DNA from: Notolepis coatsorum
Taxonomy: Eukaryota > Chordata > Actinopteri > Aulopiformes > Paralepididae
Length of the DNA stretch: 64,000 nt
Direction of reading: 5' to 3'
Assembly (NCBI GenBank): GCA_963971535.1
Contig: OZ020599.1
Location: 95,250,048 to 95,314,047, forward strand
Shown here piece by piece: positions 23,575 to 48,445 of the stretch; the first letter of the stretch is position 1; the number at the start of each line of letters is the position of its first letter. A model generated the notes under the pieces. The model worked only from the letters and a program-made list of their open reading frames with translations. It made no database searches and was not told the origin of the DNA. A program made the position numbers and the translations under genes.

Positions 23575-23930
23575 ATTTATTGTTGTTGCTGTACCCCACC
23601 CCCCCCACCCAACCTCCTCCAATGTACAGTTTCTACGTCAAATGTATATACTCCCTTTTCTTGACTCCTTCTGTATCACAAACAGTACTGTATTTGCAAA
23701 TCTGGTATGTCATAAATGTATCGATGTAGCAGTACTGACTATCTGTATGTCATGTATGTCATATATGTCTATATGAATTGAAAATGGGGGACCCTGATGG
23801 AAACAAGACAAACGTCTTTCTCAGGTCTGCATCCCCTTAACAATTGTATGTATTGAGCCGTACTGTATTGTACCCATTCTGCAATCTGTTAAATAAAGTT
23901 TTCATTCATTCATTCATTCATTCTATCATG
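23575..23930 (+). repeat. LINE family X 3' UTR with (ATTC)n tail
   Basis: The UTR includes GAAAATGGGGGACCCTGATG and TGTACCCATTCTGCAATCTG, followed by AATAAAG and (ATTC)n. The same UTR recurs at about 37340-37560, 49460-49605 (inverted), 49655-49745, 50690-50895 and 51110-51250 (inverted). It is a frequent family here; the copies at 36770 and 51110 also keep ORF C-terminal sequence. Confidence 0.8.
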
Positions 23931-24859
23931 TAATATATAGACCTGACCAGGTGTTTTGCAATTGATTGTATCACATCCCATACAGGCCTAATTTATAGGT
24001 AATTTTAATTGTATTTATTTTAGACTTTAAGATCATCCTTAAGGATCTGTTTCTGTATGAAAATATTATTGGTGATCTCCTACATCACCTCATTGCTGGA
24101 TTGGAGCTCTGGACCTTATCAAACTCTCTCTGGTGATTGGCTTTTACAAGGTTCCTAGAGTTTGCACTGAATTAGGAAAATCTGCTTTTAGCTTCTGTGC
24201 GCCAGAAACAACATGGAATGTTTCACAACGCACTTTAAAACTCAACACATTAGTTTCTATTAGTCAGTTTAAATCATTAAAATAGCAAACCACTTCACCA
24301 GTCTGCAGTTGTTTTGAATAATTTTACATTTTTAATTGATTCACTTTCTATTCTATATATTTTCTTCGTATTTATTATGTGTTGTATTTCTCTACATCAT
24401 TGTAAATGAGAGCTTGCTCTCAATAATCCTTCAAGATTAAATAGAGATTGAATGATTGCACCGCTGTCCGTCTACTAATGAAGTAGTACTATATTTGCAG
24501 GTCAACACAGTGTTCTACTTCTGTCTCTAGTGCTCTTCTTCTCCACCACGCCTGTTCCTCAGGTTGTTGATTAATATTCACATTAGATTCCTTCTCATGG
24601 TTGGTATCTTCCAGAGTTAGTAAATAAAGTATTTTTGCTTTCCTAGTCGATGGGAGATATATATAGTGTTACACTTACATGTGCACAGTTTATTATCCTA
24701 TTTTAATTTTAATTGTATAATTATATTCTATTGTGCTTCATTTAATTTATATTTAATTTTATTCCACCTTTTAATTTTTTTATTCTACCATAATTGTCTG
24801 TCCGTCAATGTCGCACCGAAAATAACCAAATCAAATTCCTATGTGAAAACAACTTTGAT
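23931..24859. other. No gene seen; AT-rich repeat remnants
   Basis: The segment near 24380-24460 (GAGAGCTTGCTCTCAATAAT, then AAATAGAGATTGAATG) looks like another LINE 3' end. No coding frame is supported. Confidence 0.4.
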
Positions 24860-24951
24860 GAACAGTTACTCAGCTGATAGAGTTGGGCCCTTCCTGATGA
24901 CTTGTCGTACAGAACTTGTAAGTCGCTTTGGATAAAAGTGTCAGCTAAATG
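24860..24951 (-). repeat. L2 LINE 3' tail fragment, interrupted
   Basis: An inverted L2 tail (AACTTGTAAGTCGCTTTGGA, then AAAAGTGTCAGCTAAATGAC). It serves as the target of the LINE inserted at 24952. Confidence 0.75.
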
Positions 24952-25685
24952 ACTACTCACACACATCAACAGATGCAGGAAAAATCAGGAAAACTGGAAG
25001 AAACTGCTGCTCTGCTCGGACTCAAAATAAACTCATCCAAAACCAAAGTAATGCGTATCAACAGCAAGAACAACACACCCATAACCATGGAACAAAACCC
25101 ATTAGAGGATGTAAACAGCTTCACTTACCTTGGAACCATAATTTCTGTGGAAGGGGGTACGGAAGATGATGTCCAAGCCAGGATTGGAAAGGCAAGGACA
25201 TCATTCAACATGCTAAGCTACAGATCTTCAACTCAAACGTAAAGACCACTCTACTATATGGCTCAGAATCCTGGAAAACCACCACCACTATACTCAACAA
25301 GCTACAGACCTTCACCAACCGGTGCCTCAGACGCCTCCTGGGAATATACTGGCCCAACACCATCTCTAACGCCAACCTGTGGGAACTCACCAAACAGGAC
25401 ACAATAGAAATTCAAATCCGGAGGAGGAAGTGGAAGTGAATAGGTCACACACTCAGAAGAAAGAAATCAATCACAAAGCGGGCACTGACATGGAACCCAC
25501 AGGGCAGGAGGAAGAGAGGCAGACCAAAAACCACCTGGAGAAGAACCACAGAACAGGAGATGAAGAAAGAAGGGCTGTCCTGGCAAGATCTGGAGCGGAG
25601 GGCACAAGACCGAATAGGATGGAGGAGCTTCGTCGATGGCCTATGTTCCTTTGGGAATTTAAAGGCCTAAGTAAGTAAGTAAGTA
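24952..25685 (+). pseudogene. 5'-truncated LINE C-terminal fragment with (AAGT)n tail and target-site duplication
   Basis: The translation contains LGLKINSSKTKVMRI and FTYLGTIISVEGG (post-YADD region). After frame breaks it has LQTFTNRCLRRLLGIYWPN, RRRKWKW and GRRKRGRPKTTWRRT, which is typical of RTE-like ORF2 C-termini. It ends in (AAGT)n. Both sides carry AAATGACTACT (24944-24954 and about 25686-25696), consistent with a target-site duplication inside an older L2 tail. The clade is a guess. Confidence 0.7.
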
Positions 25686-26374
25686 AATGACTACTTAGCA
25701 ACGAAAACCTTTCTGATTCTGAAAATAAAATAATGGAGTCCGGAGGCACCTGTTCAGTTTGATAGCTCATCGCACTGTTTTATTCAATTACTGACATCTC
25801 AGGAGAAGAGGAGAGCCTTGCAACTCCGCTGTTGGTAAACCACTGTTATGTTTTATTTTTAATTTTTTTTACCATAGCGTTGATGCAACACTGAAAAAGC
25901 GCTATTTCCAAACAAACACACAAGTCCCTCATCTGTGATATGTAAAGAAGGCGGAGAAATCCCCACCCGGACAGTTTTGCATGAAACATACAAATGAAAC
26001 AGATTCAGCCTTATTAAACATTTTGTCTTTTTGTTTCTTTCACATATATTAATAAATATTCATACCTATAAACACTCCAAAGAAAAAAGAAAGAAAAAGA
26101 AAATCTAAAATATTAAATCACAGGAAAAAGTTCCACTTTTAAATCACAATGATTAATGTACAAAACGATAAACATCTCATATAAATGTCATGTTTTTTGT
26201 GTTTTTTTCCAGTAGTTTGCGAAGAGATCAATGGACAAAAGACTAAACTCAGAGATTTAGCATTTCCTGAGGTTTATGGGTTCCCCTTTGAAGGCCAGGA
26301 GAGGGGAATGGCTTTTACGTTACCATGGAGATATGACAGTGGATCAAAGTGTAGCTTCCAGAGCACCCGTAAGG

Positions 26375-26530
26375 TTAACCCTTTCACTGCCACACGACAG
26401 AAGGTTAACCCTTTACTATCACACAACCGACGGTCGCCGGCTGTCGTGTGACAGTGAAAGGGTTAACCTTCTGTGAATTGTCGCGGTGAAAGGGTTAACC
26501 GTTTTGGTAGTGCGGCGGTGAAAGGGTTAA
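26375..26530. repeat. TTAA ladder 1: nested 30-58 bp TTAA-flanked terminal repeats
   Basis: TTAA occurs at 26375, 26405, 26463, 26495 and 26527. On the left each TTAA is followed by CCCTTTCACT-type sequence; on the right each is preceded by AGTGAAAGGG-type sequence. The whole is therefore a nested inverted repeat around 26435. It looks like termini of TTAA-targeting MITEs inserted into one another. Confidence 0.75.
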
Positions 26531-27962
26531 GGATCAAGAGTTTTTGTTTTTTTATACAACATAGCTTGGGAAATAAGAGATTCTGAGCACTTTTCTACTG
26601 TATGTTCCTGTAACATCATACAATCATATTCATATACCATTCTTGTTTTAACGACACAATGTTGGGTTTAAAATCACCACATTATCTATGATACATCTTT
26701 AATGGCCCACTTTGAGGTGTCACAAAGCTCCCTCTTACTCCAGATTCTTTAGTCGGATGCTCTAAGCCAACACCCATATATATATATATATATATATACG
26801 TATGCCAGCTGTACCCAGTTGCTACAAGGCCCACTTTGACCGTGTAACCAAAAGTCAAAAGTGGTCACATCTGCATTTTATGCCAATGCAACGAAAAAAA
26901 AAAAAAAAAAAAAAAAGCCTATAAGCCAATGTACACGGATCGGGGTGTATAGGTGAGGAAAAACAACAACAAAAATAATAACAATAATAACCTGAACGAA
27001 ACACAATAAAGTATTCTGAAAAACTGTACATGTAAACATCACACTTTCACTGAGTCCAAAAAACCAGAGGGGGGGGGGATACAAAGCTTCACACTGGTAC
27101 ACAGCACAGCCCCCGTGCACAGAGCTACCAGGTACACAGCACAGCCCCCGTGCACAGAGCTATCAGCTCTCTCAGTGCAGGAGAGGAGAACCAAATCAAA
27201 TTATATAAATAACAATAGAAGTAATACAACGCACCACCAAATGATAAGTTAAAACAGGCAAAGAGTTAAAACCACTTTTAGATAATTTTTTTTAAACAGT
27301 GCTGTATTCACGGAAAAATTAAGGGTTTTAAAACGTTTCTTTTTACCACTCTTTGTACAGTTAAACAGTACATATATCTGACCACTTTAGTAATCCACAA
27401 GCAACCAGGTTTTTTTGTTTTGTTTTTTTTCTGTTTTTTTTTATCAAACATCAATACATTACATTGTCCCGTCAATACAAAGAGAAAATCCATTGGCCAT
27501 TATAAAAAAAAAAAAAAAAAAAGTAAAAACTAAAATAAACAACAACAACACATCTACGAGTGGTTGTCTTCCATCACAGTAACTCCAGCGCACACCTAAA
27601 ATGTCACTCAGTGTAGATTTTTTTTTAAAGACGTATACAAATCGGCAAGCAAATGATTTGGGTGTTAACTTGAAAACGTGACTATAGGGTCGATCTGGCG
27701 ACATTTTGAGTAAGACATCATGTAACGTTTCATAATATGACGGTTATGGCCGCTGTAAACAAGGAGGGTTGACGTGGAGCAGTTGGGATAGATGAGGAAG
27801 ACGTGTGTAACAGGGACCTCGGTCCCAGGTGAGGAAGACGTGTAACAGGGACCTCGGTCCCAGGTACGTCCATCAACTCCCTGCAAAACCAAGATGGTTC
27901 CGATCCAAATGTCTTCACAGAACAAGAACTGAGCTCCAGTGGGATTTTCTAAATGAAAGCTT

Positions 27963-28098
27963 TTAACCCTTTCACCACCACACTACAGAAGGTTAACCCT
28001 TTCACCACCACACTACAGACGGTTAGTGAAAGGGGTAACCCTTTGTTGTGTGGCACTGAAAGGGTTAACCTTCTGTATTGTCGCAGTGAAAGGGTTAA
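27963..28098. repeat. TTAA ladder 2
   Basis: TTAA occurs at 27963, 27993, 28065 and 28095, spaced 30 bp within each arm. Left units read CCCTTTCACCACCACACTAC; right units are inverted. The central TTAA has decayed (GGTTAGTG at 28021). Confidence 0.75.
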
Positions 28099-28822
28099 CC
28101 ATTTTTATTTATTTTTTTGCAACGCCAAATTCGCTAAGAGTGCTTACACACACAGAACCGACTCCTCCAACGTGGTATCGAGCACACGCACGTTTTCAAC
28201 TGAAACGTATAACAGCCCAGCTGAGGTAAAGACACGCTTGTATATATCACTGAAGTACCATGTTACCTTAGTCCTGAGCTATAAAGTGCTTCCAAACTCG
28301 CAAAGGATAGTAGATTTACCATTTGAAATGCAATATAGTCCAATCACGACATGGCCATAGAATGGAAAAAAAGTGATTATTTTTGCACATGTAATGTCAA
28401 CCCTATATAGACTGGCCTGTGTGTAGTGAGATAATCTCTGAAAATGTATGAATGAAAACTGCATTAGTGCTTATACGCTGATCATTTTCTGATAAATAAC
28501 TGATAAATCTGATAGATTTATGATAAATATGGAAATATATCTCTTTAAATTTTGAGCACTCTGAAAAATTGATAAGGTGCAAGCCAGGCTGGCTGCTCGA
28601 AGAATCATTGTCTTTGTTTGGAATGTTTGAGATTACTGAGTTAATAATGTTGTACAAAATAGCTTTGAAAGGGTGACTCCGCTCAACACAGTCAGCAGAA
28701 ATGAATAACCTACTGTTGATGCCAGTGATAATAACATAAAGAGAAACAAAGAGAAAAATACATCTTAAAACGACACCGCCACATATGGCACACGTGCACG
28801 CACGCACGCACGCACTCACACA

Positions 28823-28983
<161 letters not shown>

Positions 28984-30578
28984 CTGCTTTGTGCTGGGAG
29001 CTCTGTTGTCTCACTGGTAAAAGTGTCACTTGTGAGAATGTGCTCTGGATCTGGCTGGGGTACAGCCTACTCTGTGTGTACCTCAAGATTCACACACATA
29101 CACGGGTACTAACACACCAGAGCAGAAAACATGTCAGAGCAAACTCTGAGACAGTTACTATCTTTCAAGATTGTCTTTTGCTTAATTTTTTTTTGTTTTT
29201 TGTTTAAATAGTGTGGTTTCTTTCCTTTTTTTTTTTTTTTTACCAGTATGTTTAAATGGGAAATGTAGAGAGGGAGACTGAGAGGAACGAGATGAGGTCA
29301 GTGGGGCTATAATGGATATAGAGGAGGGTTTTCTTCCTCCGAGGCAGTTCTAAAGCATCATCACATTGAGTATTACTGCTTACTGTACAGTAGAAACCCT
29401 GTGGACGGCGTGGGTCTCAGTTTGCACCGTTTCCTCAGCTACCACCTACAGCCAATGTGTTCACTAGACTGTCGATAATGACTACATGTGAGGACGGTTG
29501 ATGTGCCCATCTAATACACAGAAGGCCAATAAAACAATGGACCTATCTCAAACCGCACCCTCTTTTTTTCTCCTTTTCGATCCTCCAATTGCGACTGCCC
29601 GCTTCCCAAAGTTTTGTCGCAGAGGGAATCGACGGGTGCGATTGGAGACATCAAGAAAAGGGGGCATGGTTAAATTCCTGCATGAAATGACCCAGAATCA
29701 CTTACGTAAGAAAAAAACTAAAAACATTCAAACATTAAGTCTCGTATTTTCTTTCCAGGTCCCTTTTCTTGATAAATCACTCCTGAATGATTGGTTCCAA
29801 TCAATGAAAGTGCCTCAGTTATGAGGTCAGAGAGAGAGAATGATCAGTTGCGTTCGAATGGACGACTACAAATTGGCTACAATGCTGCGTGGGATATCAA
29901 TAATTTTTTTTTTTTTATCTCTTTTTTTTAACAGCATAACAGGAACAGGAAGAGATAGTGGTAAAAGTATACGTCCTTCTCCAGTATAAACGTTACAAAA
30001 AGGCTCAAGCCATCATCAGTCTATGAGGACGTTGGATTGACAAATGTGATGTTTCAGTTAAGCCACACCAGTTTCTGATTATCCTCAATATTGCACCTTT
30101 TTCCACTCTTTCGCATTGGCCGCGAGCAAAACCCTAACTGATACAAGTATCTCCTTTTTTCTTTTCCCTGACAAGTGTCTGTGACCTCGGTTTGCATACC
30201 CAGACTTCTCATCAAGAGCCTTTTCTTCTAAAACTCCCTTGTTTTCTTTTGAGTAGTGAGAAATTATATATATAAAAAAAAATAAGTATTCACAATGCAA
30301 CAGCTGAAAATAAAATCCTGCCGAGTCTCTTAGCAACCACCCACGCCTAAGAATTTGTAAAACAGTCCGATTGGCCGTATTCACACGGCGTCCCGATTTG
30401 CTCTTGCATCGTGCTCAGGTTAGGTCCCTTTCCACCCACGTACTGGGAACAGGGTAGAAAGGAACCCAACCTGAGCGTGACATAAGAGCAAAATGGCCTA
30501 CAGTGTAAATGGGGTCAATAAAGGGAGGTATAGCTGTGGCCACAAACTGGAATGCGACTTTAAAAATCATTATTTTCT

Positions 30579-30583
<5 letters not shown>

Positions 30584-30648
<65 letters not shown>
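30584..30648. repeat. (CT)n microsatellite
   Basis: About 32 CT repeats. Confidence 0.97.
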
Positions 30649-30650
<2 letters not shown>

Positions 30651-31450
30651 TTGTCTCTGCATTTTTACTTTTTAGCATAATGTAAGTCAGCGCATCCTAG
30701 CTATTTGAGGTCATCAGGTCAGTGGCAGGCAGCCACATCTGTAGCAGCGATTCATGTTAAGGAATTTCAGAAAACGACGTCCCAAATTGTCAATGGAAAT
30801 AAGTGAACACAGAGGGGACTTTTGGGGGTAATCTCGTTGGATCTCGAGTGTTGTAGACTAGACAGGACCCAGGTGATCCAATCATGTCACTGTGTCATAT
30901 ATTCTTCATTTGCTAATATAAATATTTTTTTCATTGAATCGCCTCAAAGTGACGTTAACGGAACGTAATGATGTCACTTCATTAACGAGTTGCTTCACAG
31001 GTGTGTTCACCTCCGGCAGAAATGTTTCCTCCTACAATTATGTGATAAACGCACTGTCAAATAATTATTTTTTGTCTACAGATCATAGCTTTTAGACCTG
31101 AGTGGAATGAAGGTTGAGGTGGCGTGAATGAGTTTGAGGGAGAGTGGCTTAGGAGAACAGGGCACTAAGGTCAAAGAGAATGCATAAAGAATGCATAAAG
31201 TTAAAAAAAAAATAACAATAATAATAATGTTCAGCCTGTGATATGCTCTGCTCCTTTTCAATTGTGCACTGCAGTTTCACTCTTTCACTCAAGTTTACAT
31301 CTTTGTATGGATTTCAAAGAAGTCCGCCCCAAACGCGTGTGTGTGACTGAGGATGATAGACGAGACAGGCTGGGAGAAGGTCTTGGCACGGTTTGGCCTC
31401 GTGTAGCCCAAGCATCGGCCCGGCTTGGCTCGGCCCGGTTCGGCCCGGAC

Positions 31451-43976
<12,526 letters not shown>

Positions 43977-44184
43977 CTGAGGAGAGACGGGGGGGGGGGG
44001 GGGGGGTAAAGGGACCGTTGAATAGGGAGAGGAGTGGTAGAGAAAGAGCACTTGGAGAGAGGGATTCATAGTCCAGTGGACTCGGGGCAAAAAGGAGCAG
44101 AGATAATGGGTGAAACTGAGAATTCACCTGGTTTCATTTATATGTATTTCCTACATATCTTAAAAGGTGCTGTAAGTGTTTTTT

Positions 44185-44365
44185 AAAGATTCATTTTTTA
44201 GTATTTATTGCTTTTCATGGTCAGACATGACTGACAGATGAGGAGAGGATGAACGGGAGAAGAGGCGGGGAAGACATGCGACAAATGTCACCGGGAGCGG
44301 GAAGCAAACCCGGGACGGCCGCGTAGGTGTGCGATGCACTAACGTGGTGCGCCACGAGGGTGCCC
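44185..44365 (-). repeat. tRNA-derived SINE (family B) with target-site duplication
   Basis: Flanked by CTGTAAGTGTTTTTT at 44170-44184 and 44366-44380. The body matches the copy at 40245, including GGTCAGACATGACTGACAGA and GGAAGCAAACCCGGGACGG. Confidence 0.88.
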
Positions 44366-44389
44366 CTGTAAGTGTTTTTTGTCCTTAAA

Positions 44390-44605
44390 ATATCTGTTTG
44401 GTCAGTAACAGAGTGCAGTAAGGAAATTTGGCTTGGCAAAGGGTTCTCTCTCCTGATTGGATGAAGTGGGAACAGGATACCAGAACATGTACTGTATTTT
44501 GTGTTTACTGCAGAGTGGAGGGACTGGGACATTGTACCAAGCACTCTACATCAGTGATGTCAGCTATTTCACACTTATTTTAACAAAGAAATACCACTTA
44601 CAGCT
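44390..44605. repeat. Family G foldback element, partial copy 2
   Basis: It shares CTCCTGATTGGATGAAGTGG, TTTACTGCAGAGTGGAGGGA and AAGAAATACCACTTACA with the right arm at 40050-40245. Confidence 0.65.
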
Positions 44606-45336
44606 CCTTTAAGAGAGAATAAAAAGAGAGTATTGTTGCGTTTTCTTCATACAGAACCATGTCCGTGTATGGTGCACATTACACACTACAGTTAATGAGC
44701 ATATTGTTGCTTTAACCCTTGAACTTGGGAGGCAGACGGGGGAGGAATGGGAATGACCTCCCTATTAAATAATGTGTGTCTTGGAGCAAATGCTATTTTT
44801 AATCCTTGCTGCGCTGAAACCCCAAAGATGCTCGTTGTAGCGTAACACAAACATGAGTGGACCGGAGGGGAGGGGGGTGGGGGCAGGAGGTTAGCTTGAA
44901 GAGAGAGGACAAGAGCATACTAAACATTCACACAAGCACATACATACATTACATACATACATACATACATGTACATAAAACATACACACACACAAATATA
45001 CTAATACTATTCAAAGCATATGCTTAGGTTTAGGGGGAGGGGGGGGTTGCAGGGGACATGTCCCCCTCAAGAGGTAAAAAACAAGGGGGTCAAAACATTT
45101 CTATATCCTTCTTACCTGTAACTATATAATAACCAACTATTTCAGACACCCCTACACAGGACCATACCATCTCAACCTTGCAGACGTACCTCTCATAAAA
45201 GTACACCAGAATGCAGGAAATTAAGTTTGACACTCAAAACTTCCTTGACACTCAAAATGATAAGTTTGACACTCAAAATGTCCTGGGGGAGGACCCCCGA
45301 GAGCCCCCACTTCAAGTGTCCCCTCCAATGTTGAAA

Positions 45337-45338
<2 letters not shown>

Positions 45339-45409
<71 letters not shown>
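45339..45409. repeat. (CA)n microsatellite
   Basis: About 35 CA repeats, preceded by three copies of TGACACTCAAAA (about 45228-45280). Confidence 0.95.
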
Positions 45410-45477
45410 AATGTACTAATACTATTCAAAGGTTATCCTAAGCTTTGGCTTCAAACTGTATATAGACCTTTTCAATC

Positions 45478-46401
45478 TTAACCCTTTCACTACCGCACTA
45501 CCGGCTGTAGTCAAGTCAAGTCAAGTCAAGAGTTTTATTTGTCACGGCATACGGATATACAATGAAATGCGGGTGGTCTTGCCCGCAACGATGTGCAATT
45601 GGTACAACATATAATAGAATCCAATACAAAAAATTTGTGCAATAAAATTGTGCAATAACAGGTAGCAGGTAACAATAAATGTTTGCAATAATGGGTAACA
45701 GTTAACAGTTAACAGTAGTAGTAATAGTAGTGCAATACACTGTTACTGTTGCTAATACTAAATTAAAGTGGCCTTTCCTTTTGGCAATAAGTGAGGGTGT
45801 GTGCGGCCTGAGTGTGTGCCCGCTCATGCTAAAGTGTTACAGTGGTACTCAATGTTCATTGTTCAGGACTCTGATGGCCTGGGGGACGATGCTGAGCCTA
45901 AGCCTCTCTGTCCTAGTAGCTGGGGTTCGCAGGAGTCTGCCTGACCTCAGCAGCTGGAACAGGCTGTTATTGGGGTGGTGAGGGTCTTTCATTATCCTGC
46001 AGGCTCTGGATTTGCACCTCTTGTTGTATAGAACCTGCAGGGGAGGTAGTGCAATACCCGTGGTACGCTCGGCTGAGCGCACCACTCTCTGTAGGGCCTT
46101 CTTGTCTTGTGCCGTGCTGTTTCCATACCAGGCAGTGATGTTTCCAGTCAAGATGCTCTCTACAGCTCCTGAGTAGAAGGACTGGAGTATCTTCCCCGAT
46201 ACTCTGAACTTCCTTAACTGTCTCAGGTGGTAGAGGCGCTGTTTCGTGGTAGCGTGGTAGCGTGGTAGTGAAAGGGTTAACCTTATGTAGTGTGGTTGTG
46301 AAAGGGTTTACCATTTGTCGTATGGTAGTGAAAGGGTTAACCTTCTGTATCGTCGCAGTGAAAGGGTTAACCCTTTTGTAGTGTGGTAGTGAAAGGGATA
46401 A
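45478..46401. mobile_element. TTAA ladder 4 enclosing a LINE 3' fragment
   Basis: Left end TTAA (45478) then CCCTTTCACTACCGCAC. Right end AGTGAAAGGG then TTAA at 46277, followed by further 30-bp units ending at TTAA 46337 and 46367, with decayed sites at 46307 and 46397. Between them is a minus-strand LINE fragment. Confidence 0.7.
45505..46250 (-). pseudogene. LINE ORF2 C-terminal fragment with (TCAAG)n tail
   Basis: The minus-strand translation at 46151-45849 has TAWYGNSTAQDKKALQRVV, YNKRCKSRACRIMKDPHHP and LLRSGRLLRTPATRTERL, a motif set of CR1/L2-group ORF2 ends. The 3' UTR runs to (CTTGA)n at about 45510-45530. The upstream continuation is in a second frame. Confidence 0.75.
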
Positions 46402-46499
46402 ATATTCAATATGGACTCACGTTTTATTTCCTGTTGTAGTGTTTGCTGATATCAATAGCTGACGGGATGTAAACTTGGGCCCAAACTGGTTCCCATAGC

Positions 46500-46620
46500 A
46501 ACAGAATTCCACTTAAAATGGGGGGGAACCCTTGCGAGCACAGGGAGAACATGCAAACTCCACACAGAAAGGCCTGGGAGATCCCCCACCTGGGTACCTG
46601 GCAACAAGGAAACCCAGCTG
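46500..46620. repeat. Dispersed repeat, left part, interrupted by the element at 46621
   Basis: GGGAGAACATGCAAACTCCA is a very common fish repeat. It resumes at 48188 with GGGAATCGAACCCTGGACC and GCGACAGTGTTAACCACTGT. Confidence 0.7.
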
Positions 46621-48187
46621 GGCCCTCATTCATCAACGTGACGTAGAAGATGTTCTATTTCCACACGTAAGCACAGAATTTAGAATCAGTGCACGCACAG
46701 AAATATTGGGATTCATCAACCGTGCGTACACAGGTCCTATGCTCCTCCGTGTTGATAAATACCACTTTGTTCTACCGTCAATGCTCGTGCATGATTATCC
46801 ATATATGGTCATGAAAGTGATGAAACACCCCCCATGGGATGTGAAATAATGGACTGACCCGAGCGGAACTCTGAGAAACTTCACGGAGATTGTTCACTGC
46901 TGTCGAACCAAGAAGACACAACGCGTGTTATGGGATAAATAAAAGGCGGACTTGTAAACGGTGATGTCAGATATCAACGGCTCCCTAAGACCATTGCTGC
47001 AATTCTGCCTGGACAGCTCAAAATACTAATAAAGACCGTTCGTTGACCACTGTTTGGCGTTGGTTGTGTGTCATTATAACCGTGCTGTAATATGAATGCC
47101 TTTATTAGTTGTGTTCGATTGGCTATATGATTTTTAGAGGCATCTATTTTGTTGTCGGTATTACCGACAACAAAATAGATGCCTCTAAAAATCATATACT
47201 ATTAGGTAGCCTATATGAATTACATATAATAGCAGCCATAGCCTACATTATGCAACAGTAACTTGCGCATACCAGTGTATGCGACGGACCAGTGTATACC
47301 TTATATCATATCATATTCATATAATAGTTTACTCTATCAGCATACCAGCATGTAATATGTTCTTTGTTAGAACTCAACTCGTTATTATTTTGCACATAGA
47401 TTGCAGAAATACGGGAACGTTTTGATTTACATTAAAAGGCTTTGACATTGTAAAACTAAATACGTGGAATTCTGTAAGCATAATACAAGTCATATCACCC
47501 ACACGATATGCTCTGTGTCCAGAGCATGTATGCTTTTCATTCATTTAAGACACATTATTGCAAGGGTTTTGTAATACACATACACCCTGGTGTCATTGCA
47601 ATGCGTTTTTTATTCTTTCTTATACAGTAAAAAGGGGGAAGAACACTATATCGTGGGTGTTCATATGACTTGTATTCTGCTTACAGCTTCGAAATTCCAC
47701 TTGTTTCGTTTAACGTAAAGCCTTTTAAATATAATCAAAACGTTCCTGTGTTTCTGCGGTCTGTGCGAAAAATAATAACGAGTTGAGCTACGCGGAGCGC
47801 AGTCAGTCAGTACACCCCGTATATTCCGATAACGCTATATAAACCATGCTGCATTCATTCTGAGAGAAAGATCTATTATTCCAAATGCTATTTATAGGGT
47901 TTTGACCATAATTACACTACTGTTGCTATTTTACAATGAACTATAATGAATTACGGTTCATACAGAACATGCCAGTGTTGAAACTAATGCACAGAAGCTC
48001 ATTTCCTTGTTGTAATAATATATTCTACCACTGGGCGTCAGCTAAGTGTGCTCCGAGCTGTGCGTAGACATAAGCACGAAGTGAAGTTCAAGTTGAAATT
48101 GATGAATCCCACTCTTTGCTTAGAAATGGTCGTACGCACAGGTTAAGCACAAATCTGTGCGTAAGACACGTTGATGAATGAGGGCCC
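46621..48187. mobile_element. 1.57 kb terminal-inverted-repeat element with internal foldback arms
   Basis: The ends are GGGCCCTCATTCATCAACGT and its inverse, about 21 bp. CTG may be the 3-bp duplication. Inside, about 47370-47515 and 47645-47795 are inverted copies of each other (both with AACTCGTTATTATTTT and AATACAAGTCATAT). It also carries a perfect palindrome at 47124-47198. No transposase frame; possibly Harbinger/ISL2EU-like, which is a guess. Confidence 0.75.
47124..47198. repeat. Perfect 37-bp-arm palindrome
   Basis: The arms are exact inverses around a single base at 47161. Confidence 0.93.
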
Positions 48188-48282
48188 TGGTCCCCAAGCG
48201 GGAATCGAACCCTGGACCTTCTCGCTGTGAGGCGACAGTGTTAACCACTGTGCCGCTATATAATAAAAAAAAAATTTAAATA

Positions 48283-48445
48283 GTGCATTTATATAGTGCT
48301 TTTATCCAAAGCGCTTCACAATTTTTGTTCCTCACATTCACATACACATTCACACTGCTCATCGGGATCGTGTCTTGCTCAAGGACACTTCAACACTGTG
48401 CTCGGGAGGAGTGGGAATCGAACCGCTCTACCTCCTGAGCCACTC
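48283..48445 (-). repeat. tRNA-derived SINE, minus strand
   Basis: Inverted tail TGCATTTATATAGTGCTTTT, the internal CTTGCTCAAGGACACTTCA, and the tRNA-like head GAATCGAACCGCTCTACCTC. Same type as the SINE split at 8709. Confidence 0.8.
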
